From Candidatus Brevefilum sp. (GTDB lineage Bacteria > Chloroflexota > Anaerolineae > Anaerolineales > Anaerolineaceae), in assembly GCA_007119455.1 (NCBI GenBank), contig SKPR01000151.1:1-6529 (forward strand): DNA of 6,529 nucleotides, read 5' to 3'. The position numbers and the translations under genes are program-made. Under the pieces are notes generated by a model. That model searched no databases. It saw only the letters and a list, made by a program, of their open reading frames with translations, and was not told the DNA's origin. Positions 1 through 6,394 of the stretch are shown piece after piece (position 1 is the first letter of the stretch; the number at the start of each line of letters is the position of its first letter).

Positions 1-731
1 ATAATCTGGGAGGTATCTTTTCTCTGGGTCGCATCAATGAGCAGGTGGGTATTCTGTAACAGTGCTTGTGTTGCCATTTTATGCACAGTCAGGTCATGAT
101 CAACGACCTGAACAATATTACCCGGGATGCCCTGGGCTGCATAATTTTGCCACAATTCTGGATTACCATACCGGATGGCTGCTTGAACTGCATGAGTTCC
201 CACACCACCTGAGCCTAACAAAGTGACTATTAAAGGTGGACGGTTTAGGTTATCGAGGCCGGGATCTGGCCAGATTTGATGCAGAACCTGGAAAGCAACT
301 TCGCAACCGTTCCAGGCCACAGAACGCAGATTTTCGACCAAACGCTGACCATTATCATCTGTGATCGCATCTAGAGAAATGGCGTCTAATTGGCGAGCTT
401 TAAGATAAGCTCTTCGGCCGGGACGGGTTGGGAAATGGCACATACTGATCAGACAGCTCCCGGGGAGCATCAGGTCGAGGTATTTTTGTGCTGGGTAACG
501 CAAAACAAGGATGTAATCCTGGGCATATGTCTCTGCCGCGCTTGCAAAGCGAACATTTTCGGTCTGGGCATAGTCCTCTGGTTTAAGTCCCAATGTTGAC
601 CCATAACCATTCTCCAGAACAATGGATTTAAAAAGATGGCTGATCTTGCTGACGAACACAGGAAGAAAGGCGCGTTTTTCTCCCCGTTCAGCATGGATAA
701 TCCCCAGACCAAGTGTCAATGACTTTGCCAT
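1..731 (-). CDS. AlaDH/PNT-family-like NAD(P)-dependent dehydrogenase, N-terminal 243 residues (3' end outside window)
   Basis: The minus-strand reading frame is open from the ATG at 731-729 to the window edge without a stop, giving 243 codons. Residues about 15-150 resemble the N-terminal catalytic domain shared by alanine dehydrogenase, transhydrogenase alpha subunit and saccharopine dehydrogenases: an early E-R-G-E-K-R...LP segment, then VLENGYGSTLGL and PEDY (about 38-54). Residues 167-180 (LIVTLLGSGGVGTH) are a Rossmann GxGxxG dinucleotide site, followed by an acidic residue, D211, at the end of the expected second strand. Later HLLIDATQR (229-237) is a typical strand before the fold closes. 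At the site where AlaDH has a catalytic Lys in a K-E-P motif, this protein reads LRYP (R78), while the conserved His appears kept as H99. The substrate is therefore uncertain and it should not be called alanine dehydrogenase. The start is supported by AGGAG (minus strand, plus positions 736-740) four bases upstream. It is divergent from the copper ATPase gene. Family assignment is by pattern recognition only. Confidence 0.72.
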   Translation of the reverse strand, partial: MAKSLTLGLGIIHAERGEKRAFLPVFVSKISHLFKSIVLENGYGSTLGLKPEDYAQTENVRFASAAETYAQDYILVLRYPAQKYLDLMLPGSCLISMCHFPTRPGRRAYLKARQLDAISLDAITDDNGQRLVENLRSVAWNGCEVAFQVLHQIWPDPGLDNLNRPPLIVTLLGSGGVGTHAVQAAIRYGNPELWQNYAAQGIPGNIVQVVDHDLTVHKMATQALLQNTHLLIDATQRKDTSQI

Positions 732-735
732 ATTA

Positions 736-740
736 CTCCT
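736..740 (-). promoter_or_regulatory. Shine-Dalgarno site of the divergent dehydrogenase gene
   Basis: Read on the minus strand, AGGAG (within TTTAAGGAGTAAT) lies four bases before the ATG at 731-729. It fixes the start of the truncated dehydrogenase gene, whose reading frame has no other well-placed start nearby. Confidence 0.7.
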
Positions 741-749
741 TAAATTTAA

Positions 750-759
750 GACATTTGTC
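750..759. promoter_or_regulatory. CopY/BlaI-like operator candidate (GACATTTGTC)
   Basis: GACA-TT-TGTC is a perfect 4+4 bp inverted repeat with a two-base centre. Compared with the CopY 'cop box' consensus KACANNTGTA it differs only at the last base. It overlaps the -35 box of the candidate ATPase promoter and lies just downstream of the expected start of the divergent transcript, so one bound repressor could affect both genes. No CopY/BlaI regulator gene is visible in the window and a 10 bp match can arise by chance, so this is an inference. Confidence 0.33.
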
Positions 760-784
760 AACGTAAATAAAGATACGCTAAAAT
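755..784 (+). promoter_or_regulatory. Candidate sigma-A promoter of the copper ATPase gene
   Basis: TTGTCA (755-760) and TAAAAT (779-784) each match the -35 and -10 consensus at five of six positions, with an 18 bp spacer. The start of transcription would fall near 791, leaving a leader of about 29 nt that includes the Shine-Dalgarno site AAAGGA (807-812). The -35 box overlaps a small inverted repeat (750-759), a suitable place for repressor control. Confidence 0.5.
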
Positions 785-798
785 TAAATTAAAATCAA
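770..798 (-). promoter_or_regulatory. Weak candidate sigma-A promoter for the dehydrogenase gene
   Basis: On the minus strand, TTGATT (plus 793-798) and TATCTT (plus 770-775) are 17 bp apart; each matches the sigma-A consensus at four of six positions. Transcription would start near plus position 763 and give a leader of about 30 nt carrying the Shine-Dalgarno site. The region is very AT-rich, so chance matches are likely. It overlaps the opposing candidate promoter for the ATPase gene. Confidence 0.28.
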
Positions 799-819
799 AA
801 ATTAAGAAAGGATTTTGAG

Positions 820-2862
820 ATGACTACGGGACACGATCATCACGAACATGAGCATGAGAATGGTGACAACGGCCATGACAGGCATTCGGGCGGTGAACAT
901 GCAGGCCATGAGCAGCTTTTTCGCAGGAAATTCTGGATTTGTTTACTTTTAAGTGTTCCAGTACTTTTTTTCAGCGAAACGATCCAAAACTGGTTGGGTT
1001 ATACAGCCCCTACATTCCCCCTTTCTGAATGGATCGTGCCAGTTTTCTCGATTGTCATTTTTTATATTGGAGGTTTACCCTTTTTCCGGATGGCGAAAGG
1101 TGAATTCAAGAACCGAAAGCCCGGTATGATGACATTGATTTCCATGGCACTGGCTGTGGCTTTTGTGTACAGCCTGGCTTCAACAATTTTTGACTTAGAG
1201 GAATCTTTTTACTGGGAATTGGTCACATTGATCGATGTCATGCTCCTGGGACACTGGATCGAAATGCGCAGCGTCAGGCAGGCTTCGGGGGCTTTACAGG
1301 AATTGTCAAAGCTTCTTCCCGATACAGCTGAGCTGATCAAGGAGGATGGAGAAACTGAAACTGTTAAGATATCAGAACTTGAACATGGTGATCTCGTACT
1401 CATTCGGCCCGGTGCCAGCGCTCCTGCTGATGGTGAGATCATCGAAGGTGAATCATCTATGGATGAATCCATGATTACGGGGGAATCAACACCGGTTTCC
1501 AAGGAGCCAGGAGATGCAGTTATCAGTGGTACGATCAATGGTGAAGGCAGCTTGCGGGTCAAAGTAACAGCTGTTGGTGAGGAAACCACCCTGGCCGGGA
1601 TCATGCGCCTGGTTGAAGAAGCACAAGAGTCAAAATCAGAGACTCAAATTCTGGCAGACAAAGCCGCAGGTTGGCTATTTTATATCGCGCTGGGTATTGC
1701 CGGGCTCACGGGCATTGCCTGGGTCATTGCTATCGGATGGGATGTAGCTGTTTTGAACCGTGTAACCACGGTGCTCGTCATAGCCTGTCCTCATGCTTTA
1801 GGCCTGGCGATCCCACTGGTGGTTGCCATCTCGATTTCAATTGGTGCTTCAAATGGGATATTGATCAGAGATCGGGTTGCATTGGAAACATCCCGAAATC
1901 TGGATACGATTGTCTTTGATAAAACGGGGACTCTCACAAAAGGTGAGTTTGGTTTGCAATCAATGAAAACGGTCGGTGATTTGGATGATGATCAGGCCCT
2001 GAAACTCGCTGCAAGTTTAGAAGCCGATTCGGAACACCCAATCGCCAGAGCCATCCATGAAGGCGCTTTAGCAAAAGGACTGGATTTGCCGAAAGCCGAA
2101 AATTTCGAGGCGATAAAGGGAAAAGGGGTGAAGGCCCGAATTGATAACCAGGTTTATTATATTGGCGGACCGCAGTTCCTTAGAGAACAAGAGCTTGAAT
2201 TATCTGATGAGTTTGAAGCTTTTTTTGAAGAACGTAACGAAAAAGGCCAGACCACTGTGTTTTTATCAGACGGTGTTCGAATATTAGCTGCTTTTGCTCT
2301 GGCGGACCAGATCCGTGAGGAAAGTTTTGACACAATCAAGCAGTTAAAAGATCAGGGATATGAGATTGCCATGATGACGGGTGATAACGAAGCTGTGGCC
2401 CGCAGTGTGGCCAGGGAATTGGGCATTGATGTGTATTTTTCGGAGGTTCTGCCTGAAAATAAAGACAAGAAAATCCAGGGTCTTCAGGATGAAGGCAAGC
2501 GCGTGGCTATGGTGGGTGACGGAGTTAATGATGCGCCTGCCCTGGTTCGGGCAGATGTTGGGATTGCCATTGGCAGTGGAACGGATGTGGCCATTGAATC
2601 AGCCGGGATCATCCTCGTGCATAATGACCCAAGAGATATCGTACGGATTGTCAAATTAAGCCGGGCAACTTATCAAAAAATGGTGCAAAACCTGATCTGG
2701 GCCACAGGCTATAATGTGATCGCACTACCCCTGGCTGCCGGAGTGTTGGCCCCCGTCGGGATTATATTGCCACCTGCCGTTGGTGCGTTAATCATGTCCC
2801 TCAGTACGGTCATTGTGGCGATTAATGCGCAGCTCCTTCGCCGCCTGCGCAGAGAAATGTAA
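820..2862 (+). CDS. copB: CopB-type (P1B-3) copper/heavy-metal-transporting P-type ATPase
   Basis: A complete 680-residue inner-membrane pump expected to export copper (or silver) by ATP hydrolysis. Residues 1-30 carry nine histidines and many acidic residues but no cysteine, the His-rich metal-binding tail typical of CopB rather than the CxxC domain of CopA. Membrane spans are likely at about 36-51, 70-90, 102-121, 131-147, 283-306, 312-345, 622-643 and 648-671. The actuator loop has TGES (220-223); the sixth span has CPH (323-325), diagnostic of subgroup P1B-3. The phosphorylation site is DKTGT (D367), the nucleotide domain has HP (406-407), TGDN is at 520-523 and GDGVND at 566-571. Spans 7 and 8 match the P1B-3 patterns N-x6-YN-x4-P (624-637) and P-x6-MS-x-ST-x5-N (652-669). 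All catalytic residues are present. The ATG at 820 follows AAAGGA (807-812) by seven bases. Metal specificity (Cu(I), Cu(II) or Ag(I)) cannot be settled from sequence. Confidence 0.95.
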   Translation: MTTGHDHHEHEHENGDNGHDRHSGGEHAGHEQLFRRKFWICLLLSVPVLFFSETIQNWLGYTAPTFPLSEWIVPVFSIVIFYIGGLPFFRMAKGEFKNRKPGMMTLISMALAVAFVYSLASTIFDLEESFYWELVTLIDVMLLGHWIEMRSVRQASGALQELSKLLPDTAELIKEDGETETVKISELEHGDLVLIRPGASAPADGEIIEGESSMDESMITGESTPVSKEPGDAVISGTINGEGSLRVKVTAVGEETTLAGIMRLVEEAQESKSETQILADKAAGWLFYIALGIAGLTGIAWVIAIGWDVAVLNRVTTVLVIACPHALGLAIPLVVAISISIGASNGILIRDRVALETSRNLDTIVFDKTGTLTKGEFGLQSMKTVGDLDDDQALKLAASLEADSEHPIARAIHEGALAKGLDLPKAENFEAIKGKGVKARIDNQVYYIGGPQFLREQELELSDEFEAFFEERNEKGQTTVFLSDGVRILAAFALADQIREESFDTIKQLKDQGYEIAMMTGDNEAVARSVARELGIDVYFSEVLPENKDKKIQGLQDEGKRVAMVGDGVNDAPALVRADVGIAIGSGTDVAIESAGIILVHNDPRDIVRIVKLSRATYQKMVQNLIWATGYNVIALPLAAGVLAPVGIILPPAVGALIMSLSTVIVAINAQLLRRLRREM

Positions 2863-2880
2863 AACCGCTCCGGGGTATCA

Positions 2881-2909
2881 TTGACCGGTGCCAGTACTTG
2901 TGGCATAAT
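2881..2909 (+). promoter_or_regulatory. Strong sigma-A promoter of the ileS-lspA leader
   Basis: TTGACC (2881-2886) and CATAAT (2904-2909) each match consensus at five of six positions with the optimal 17 bp spacer, and TGG (2901-2903) supplies an extended -10 element. Transcription should begin near 2916, giving a leader of about 314 nt that holds the entire T-box. The -35 box starts only 18 bp after the copB stop codon. Confidence 0.75.
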
Positions 2910-3061
2910 GTGGTTGTAATAATTTGATCTTTTTACGCGTTAATGGAAACGAGTACGCCTCCCTCTGTCTGAAGCGATCCCGGAAATGGTGTGAGCCGGG
3001 AAGTTATGAAGGCGGAAAATCCTTCCGGAGCAGCGATCTGAACCTCTTTGCGGGGCAGTAA

Positions 3062-3082
3062 GTGAGCCAGAGTCACACTCTG
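3062..3082 (+). other. T-box Stem IIA/B pseudoknot
   Basis: Two interleaved perfect helices: GTGA (3062-3065) with TCAC (3073-3076), and CAGAG (3068-3072) with CTCTG (3078-3082). The crossing order is that of an H-type pseudoknot, and its place between Stem II and Stem III is where canonical T-boxes carry Stem IIA/B. The alternative is a simple hairpin, CAGAGT/ACTCTG with a three-base loop (3068-3082), which shares the second helix. Confidence 0.65.
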
Positions 3083-3093
3083 TTATCAACGTG

Positions 3094-3120
3094 CGGTTTT
3101 GTCATTCGATGACGTAACCG
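3094..3120 (+). other. T-box Stem III
   Basis: The outer helix CGGTT/AACCG (3094-3098 with 3116-3120) and inner helix GTCAT/ATGAC (3101-3105 with 3109-3113) form a two-part hairpin with a small internal loop (TT opposite GT) and a TCG loop. It lies just before the antiterminator, as expected for Stem III. Confidence 0.7.
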
Positions 3121-3149
3121 GCCGAGGTGTTCACATCTAAGTGAAAACC

Positions 3150-3181
3150 AGGGTGGTACCGCGGGCAATGTGCTCGTCCCT
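3150..3181 (+). promoter_or_regulatory. T-box antiterminator
   Basis: AGGG (3150-3153) pairs with CCCT (3178-3181), leaving the seven-base bulge TGGTACC (3154-3160). GCG (3161-3163) then pairs with CGT (3175-3177, one G-U). This is the standard T-box antiterminator. Its 3' strand is the same CGTCCC that forms the 5' arm of the terminator, so the two structures exclude each other. Confidence 0.85.
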
Positions 3182-3203
3182 GAGATGGGACGAGTTGTTT
3201 TTT
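3173..3203 (+). terminator. Intrinsic terminator of the T-box leader (conditional)
   Basis: CTCGTCCC (3173-3180) and GGGACGAG (3187-3194) form a perfect 8 bp stem with loop TGAGAT, followed by TTGTTTTTT (3195-3203). When tRNA-Ile is charged this hairpin should stop transcription 26 bp before the ileS start. It would also stop any read-through from copB. Confidence 0.92.
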
Positions 3204-3229
3204 AATGAACAATCAAGAACGGAGGATCG

Positions 3230-6200
3230 ATGTTTGAATCTGTTTCATCTCGCTTGAATATAACCTTACTCGAATCTGAAATATTAAGATTCTGGCAGCA
3301 AAAGGATATTTTTCAACAATCCATGAAGACACGAGCAGGTGGTCCGGAATATGTGTTTTATGAAGGTCCGCCGACGGCCAACGGTCGACCTGGTGTTCAC
3401 CACGTTCTGGCGCGGGTGTTTAAAGATATGTTTCCCCGTTATAAATGTATGAACGGATTCCATGTATTAAGGCGAGGTGGGTGGGATACCCATGGTCTGC
3501 CTGTAGAAATTGAGGTGGAAAGGCGTTTGGGATTCACCAACAAACAGGAAATCGAAGATTATGGGATCGCGAAATTTAACGCATTATGCAAAGATTCTGT
3601 TTTTACTTATATTCAGGAATGGGAAAAATTGACTGACCGAATCGGTTACTGGGTTGATTTGGATGATGCCTATATCACCTACAAAAACTCATACATTGAG
3701 TCGGTCTGGTGGCTTCTTAAGTCTATCTGGGATAAAGATCTTCTTTACCAGGGTTTCAAAGTGGTTCCGTATTGTCCACGTTGTGGCACACCGCTATCTG
3801 ATCACGAGGTGGCTCAGGGTTACGATCAGGCGACGGATCCGTCAGTTTTTGTCCGGATGCCGCTGGTCGATGAGAAAAACACCTCATTACTCGTATGGAC
3901 AACAACGCCCTGGACTCTGCCCGGCAATGTAGCTGTGGCGGCACATCCGGATGTCGATTATGTCAAGGTGGCTTTGGACGATGATGAAAATCCGGAATTT
4001 CTGATTCTAGCAGAGTCATTACTTGAAAGCGCTTTAGGCCAGCGGACTTTTGAGGTCGTGAAACGGTTCAAGGGGAAACAGCTCAGGGGCAAAAAATATC
4101 ATCCACTATTTACTTTCATGCCCGTTGAAAAAGATGCCCATTACGTTGTTCTTGCGGATTTCGTGACCACAGATGACGGTACTGGCCTGGTCCACCTGGC
4201 ACCAGCCTTTGGAGCAGATGATATGCAGATGGCTGTCGATTATGATTTACCGATTTTGATGACGGTGAACGACAGTGGGCGTTTTACCAGCGATGTTCGG
4301 CCATGGGCTGGGATGTGGGTTAAAGATGCTGATCCCTTGATTATAAAAGACCTCCAGCAGCGGGGGTTATTATACGAGGTGGGTACATATACCCATACTT
4401 ATCCGTTTTGTTGGCGATGCGATACACCACTCTTGTATTATGCCCGCCCAACATGGTATATCCGAACAAGTGCTTTGAAAGACCGGTTGGTGGATCTGAA
4501 TGAGAATATCAATTGGTACCCGGGATATATCAAACATGGCCGGTTTGGAAACTGGCTTGAGAACAATGTCGATTGGGCTCTGGGACGAGAACGTTACTGG
4601 GGAACGCCATTACCTGTATGGGAATGTGAATCCTGCCACCATCAGTTATGTGTCGGATCAGTGGAAGAGATGAGCCAGTACGCAGGCCGAGACCTGGCGG
4701 GGCTTGAGCTGCATCGTCCCTATGTCGATCAGGTTCATTTTGAGTGTCCGGAATGTCATGGTCGTATGGTAAGGGTACCCGAACTGATTGATGTCTGGTT
4801 TGATTCTGGTGCTATGCCTGTCGGTCAATGGCATTTTCCTTTTGAGAATCAAGAAACCTTTAAAGCACAGTTTCCGGCAGATTTTATCTGCGAAGCAGTT
4901 GATCAAACACGGGGATGGTTCTATACATTGCATGCCATCAGCACCCTGGTTTTTGACAGCCATTGTTTTGAAAATGTAATCTGCCTGGGATTAATTCTCG
5001 ATAAAGATGGTCACAAGATGTCGAAATCAAGGGGAAATGTAGTTGAACCCTGGGACGTGATTGAAAAGCATGGCGCAGATGCTCTCCGTTGGTATCTTTT
5101 TACTGCCGGTTCACCCGGGCAGGAAAGGCGCTTTTCTGAAGATTTAGTGGGCGAAGTTGTAAGAAACTTCACCCTGACCTTATGGAATACCTATGCTTTC
5201 TTTGTGACCTATGCCAATCTGGATCAATGGACACCTGAACAGGATCTGGTTCCTGATTACAGCGATCTTGACCGCTGGTTGCTATCAGAGCTGCATACAC
5301 TTATCCGAGATGTGACTGCTGCTTATGAATCCTATGATGTGCCCGGTGCGACACGACCTATTGAAAAATTTGTCGATCAACTTTCCAACTGGTATCTGAG
5401 ACGCTCACGGCGTCGTTACTGGAAAGCAGAATCTGATTCGGACAAAGCGGCTGCGTATGCAACGCTTTATGAAGCTTTGAAGACTCTGTCCTTATTGTTG
5501 GCGCCAACCATGCCTTTTTTGGCTGAAGCCATTTACCAAAACCTGGTCAGGGAAGTAGACGCAGATGCACCTTTATCGGTACACCTGGCAGAGTGGCCAG
5601 TGTATGATCGTGAAAAAATCGATGAGGGATTAAACCGTGAGATGGCAGTCGTCATGAAGCTTGCTTCATTGGGGCATGCTGCCCGCAACGCTGAAAATCT
5701 CAAAGTCAGGCAACCCCTGGCTGAAGCAGCCTTTGTTGTGGGTAATCGGGAGGAGCAGGGTGTAGTGAAAGATTATGCCGAGCTCCTCAAAGACGAATTG
5801 AATGTGAAAGAAGTCAGCCTTTTGGGCAGTGCCAGTGAAGCAGTCTCATTTGACCTCAATCCTCTACCCAAACAACTGGGGCAACGTTTCAAAGCATTGT
5901 TTCCCAAAGTACGTAAAGCACTCCTTGATCTCCCTGCCGACCAATCAGCACGGAGGTTGTTGGATGGGGAATCCCTCACCGTCGTTGTTGAAGATGAAAT
6001 GTATACGATTACCCCGGATGAGGTTGAAGTCAGGGCGGAAGCCAAAGAAGGTTATGCTGTTGCATCAGAAGGTGCCTATTTGGCAGCACTTGTTACGGAT
6101 CTGACTCCCGAGTTGGTGCATGAAGGCCTTGTGCGAGAATTTGTGAGGCGGGTACAATCACTCCGTAAAGAAGCAGACCTTGATATTGCGGATCGTATCC

Positions 6201-6376
6201 ATCTTTATTACACGGCTTCTGAGGAACTCACAACTGCAATTAGAAAATTTACAAACTACATCAAAGAAGAGACACTGGCCACGGAGATGACTTCTGGCGA
6301 AACACCAGAAGATCTTCCCCTCCACCAGGATGAATTTGATGGCGAAACAGTCCGAATTTCCATTGAAAAGGTATAA
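3230..6376 (+). CDS. ileS: Isoleucyl-tRNA synthetase, type 2 (IleRS2), with GVHH signature motif
   Basis: A complete 1048-residue cytoplasmic class I synthetase that charges tRNA-Ile. The Rossmann catalytic core begins at GPPTANGRP (46-54). The class I signature, normally HIGH, is GVHH (55-58), first and third positions swapped. WDTHGLPVE (85-93) follows. The CP1 editing domain (about 200-400) keeps WTTTPWTLPGN (223-233) and GTGLVHLAPAFGADD (317-331), whose aspartates include the editing residue, so hydrolysis of Val-tRNA-Ile is likely intact. Cysteine pairs at C182/C185, C394/C397, C466/C469 and C506/C509 suggest zinc sites. KMSKS is at 596-600. The anticodon-binding domain starts near 680, with WYLRRSRRRYW at 721-731. 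The length and C-terminal extension (about 830-1048, lacking the terminal zinc cysteines of IleRS1) point to the eukaryote-like type 2 clade. The ATG follows GGAGG (3221-3225) by four bases and lies 26 bp after the T-box terminator; lspA follows closely. Confidence 0.97.
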   Translation: MFESVSSRLNITLLESEILRFWQQKDIFQQSMKTRAGGPEYVFYEGPPTANGRPGVHHVLARVFKDMFPRYKCMNGFHVLRRGGWDTHGLPVEIEVERRLGFTNKQEIEDYGIAKFNALCKDSVFTYIQEWEKLTDRIGYWVDLDDAYITYKNSYIESVWWLLKSIWDKDLLYQGFKVVPYCPRCGTPLSDHEVAQGYDQATDPSVFVRMPLVDEKNTSLLVWTTTPWTLPGNVAVAAHPDVDYVKVALDDDENPEFLILAESLLESALGQRTFEVVKRFKGKQLRGKKYHPLFTFMPVEKDAHYVVLADFVTTDDGTGLVHLAPAFGADDMQMAVDYDLPILMTVNDSGRFTSDVRPWAGMWVKDADPLIIKDLQQRGLLYEVGTYTHTYPFCWRCDTPLLYYARPTWYIRTSALKDRLVDLNENINWYPGYIKHGRFGNWLENNVDWALGRERYWGTPLPVWECESCHHQLCVGSVEEMSQYAGRDLAGLELHRPYVDQVHFECPECHGRMVRVPELIDVWFDSGAMPVGQWHFPFENQETFKAQFPADFICEAVDQTRGWFYTLHAISTLVFDSHCFENVICLGLILDKDGHKMSKSRGNVVEPWDVIEKHGADALRWYLFTAGSPGQERRFSEDLVGEVVRNFTLTLWNTYAFFVTYANLDQWTPEQDLVPDYSDLDRWLLSELHTLIRDVTAAYESYDVPGATRPIEKFVDQLSNWYLRRSRRRYWKAESDSDKAAAYATLYEALKTLSLLLAPTMPFLAEAIYQNLVREVDADAPLSVHLAEWPVYDREKIDEGLNREMAVVMKLASLGHAARNAENLKVRQPLAEAAFVVGNREEQGVVKDYAELLKDELNVKEVSLLGSASEAVSFDLNPLPKQLGQRFKALFPKVRKALLDLPADQSARRLLDGESLTVVVEDEMYTITPDEVEVRAEAKEGYAVASEGAYLAALVTDLTPELVHEGLVREFVRRVQSLRKEADLDIADRIHLYYTASEELTTAIRKFTNYIKEETLATEMTSGETPEDLPLHQDEFDGETVRISIEKV

Positions 6377-6383
6377 GGGTATC

Positions 6384-6388
6384 GGGAG
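6384..6388 (+). promoter_or_regulatory. Shine-Dalgarno site deciding the TTG start of lspA
   Basis: GGGAG lies six bases before TTG (6395-6397). Upstream in the same frame there is only the ileS stop TAA (6374-6376) and no ATG or GTG, so TTG is the only start consistent with the conserved N-terminus. Confidence 0.75.
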
Positions 6389-6394
6389 TATCAT

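Larger units (their letters stand above)
2930..3204 (+). ncRNA. T-box riboswitch, tRNA-Ile responsive (AUC specifier)
   Basis: A cis-acting leader that senses uncharged tRNA-Ile and permits read-through into ileS. Stem I (about 2936-3035): helix GGAA/TTCC (2945-2948/3023-3026), specifier loop with AGTA (2952-2955) facing GAAA (3015-3018), codon ATC at 3019-3021, helix CGCCT/AGGCG (2956-2960/3010-3014), GAAGCGA bulge (2971-2977), and apical stem CCCGG/CCGGG (2979-2983/2996-3000) closing a loop with TGGTGTGAG. Stem II has GAA (3040-3042) facing AGTA (3058-3061). An H-type pseudoknot, Stem IIA/B, spans 3062-3082. Stem III is 3094-3120. The conserved T-box AGGGTGGTACCGCG is at 3150-3163. TGGT (3154-3157) would pair with the tRNA acceptor end, its last base fitting discriminator A73 of tRNA-Ile. 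The layout follows B. subtilis glyQS closely, with ATC replacing GGC after GAAA. Pairings were worked out by hand. Confidence 0.95.

Noticed and set aside
390..599. Plus-strand open frame of 69 codons inside the dehydrogenase region
   Set aside because: It is antisense to a long minus-strand frame with clear family motifs and a good ribosome binding site; its translation shows no recognisable domain.
470..712. Minus-strand open frame of 80 codons overlapping the dehydrogenase in another frame
   Set aside because: The frame that stays open to the window edge carries the Rossmann and AlaDH-like motifs; this one has none and no ribosome binding site.
733..761. Perfect minus-strand TTGACA (plus 756-761) as the -35 box of the dehydrogenase gene
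   Set aside because: The correctly spaced -10 would be GAGTAA within the Shine-Dalgarno site, and transcription would start inside the coding region.
1209..1604. Minus-strand open frame of 131 codons inside copB
   Set aside because: It is antisense to the conserved actuator domain, is low in complexity (rich in Ser/Pro) and has no family signature.
2863..2900. Possible terminator after copB
   Set aside because: Only short GC-rich self-complementarity is present, with no T-tract and no stable stem.
3036..3038. A second ATC in the leader (GATCTGAAC) considered as the specifier codon
   Set aside because: It lies 3' of Stem I, outside the specifier loop; the ATC at 3019-3021 follows GAAA opposite AGTA exactly as GGC does in glyQS.
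3043..3048. GAACCTCTTTG considered as a specifier segment reading CTC (Leu) or CCT (Pro)
   Set aside because: This stretch forms Stem II (CCTC with GGGG), and the downstream gene is an Ile enzyme, consistent with the ATC specifier instead.
4658..4963. Minus-strand open frame of 101 codons inside ileS
   Set aside because: It mirrors well-conserved IleRS codons; there is no sign of an independent gene.
6158..6394. Minus-strand open frame covering the end of ileS and the lspA leader
   Set aside because: It overlaps the ileS 3' end, the ileS-lspA gap and the lspA ribosome binding site; the translation shows no recognisable domain.
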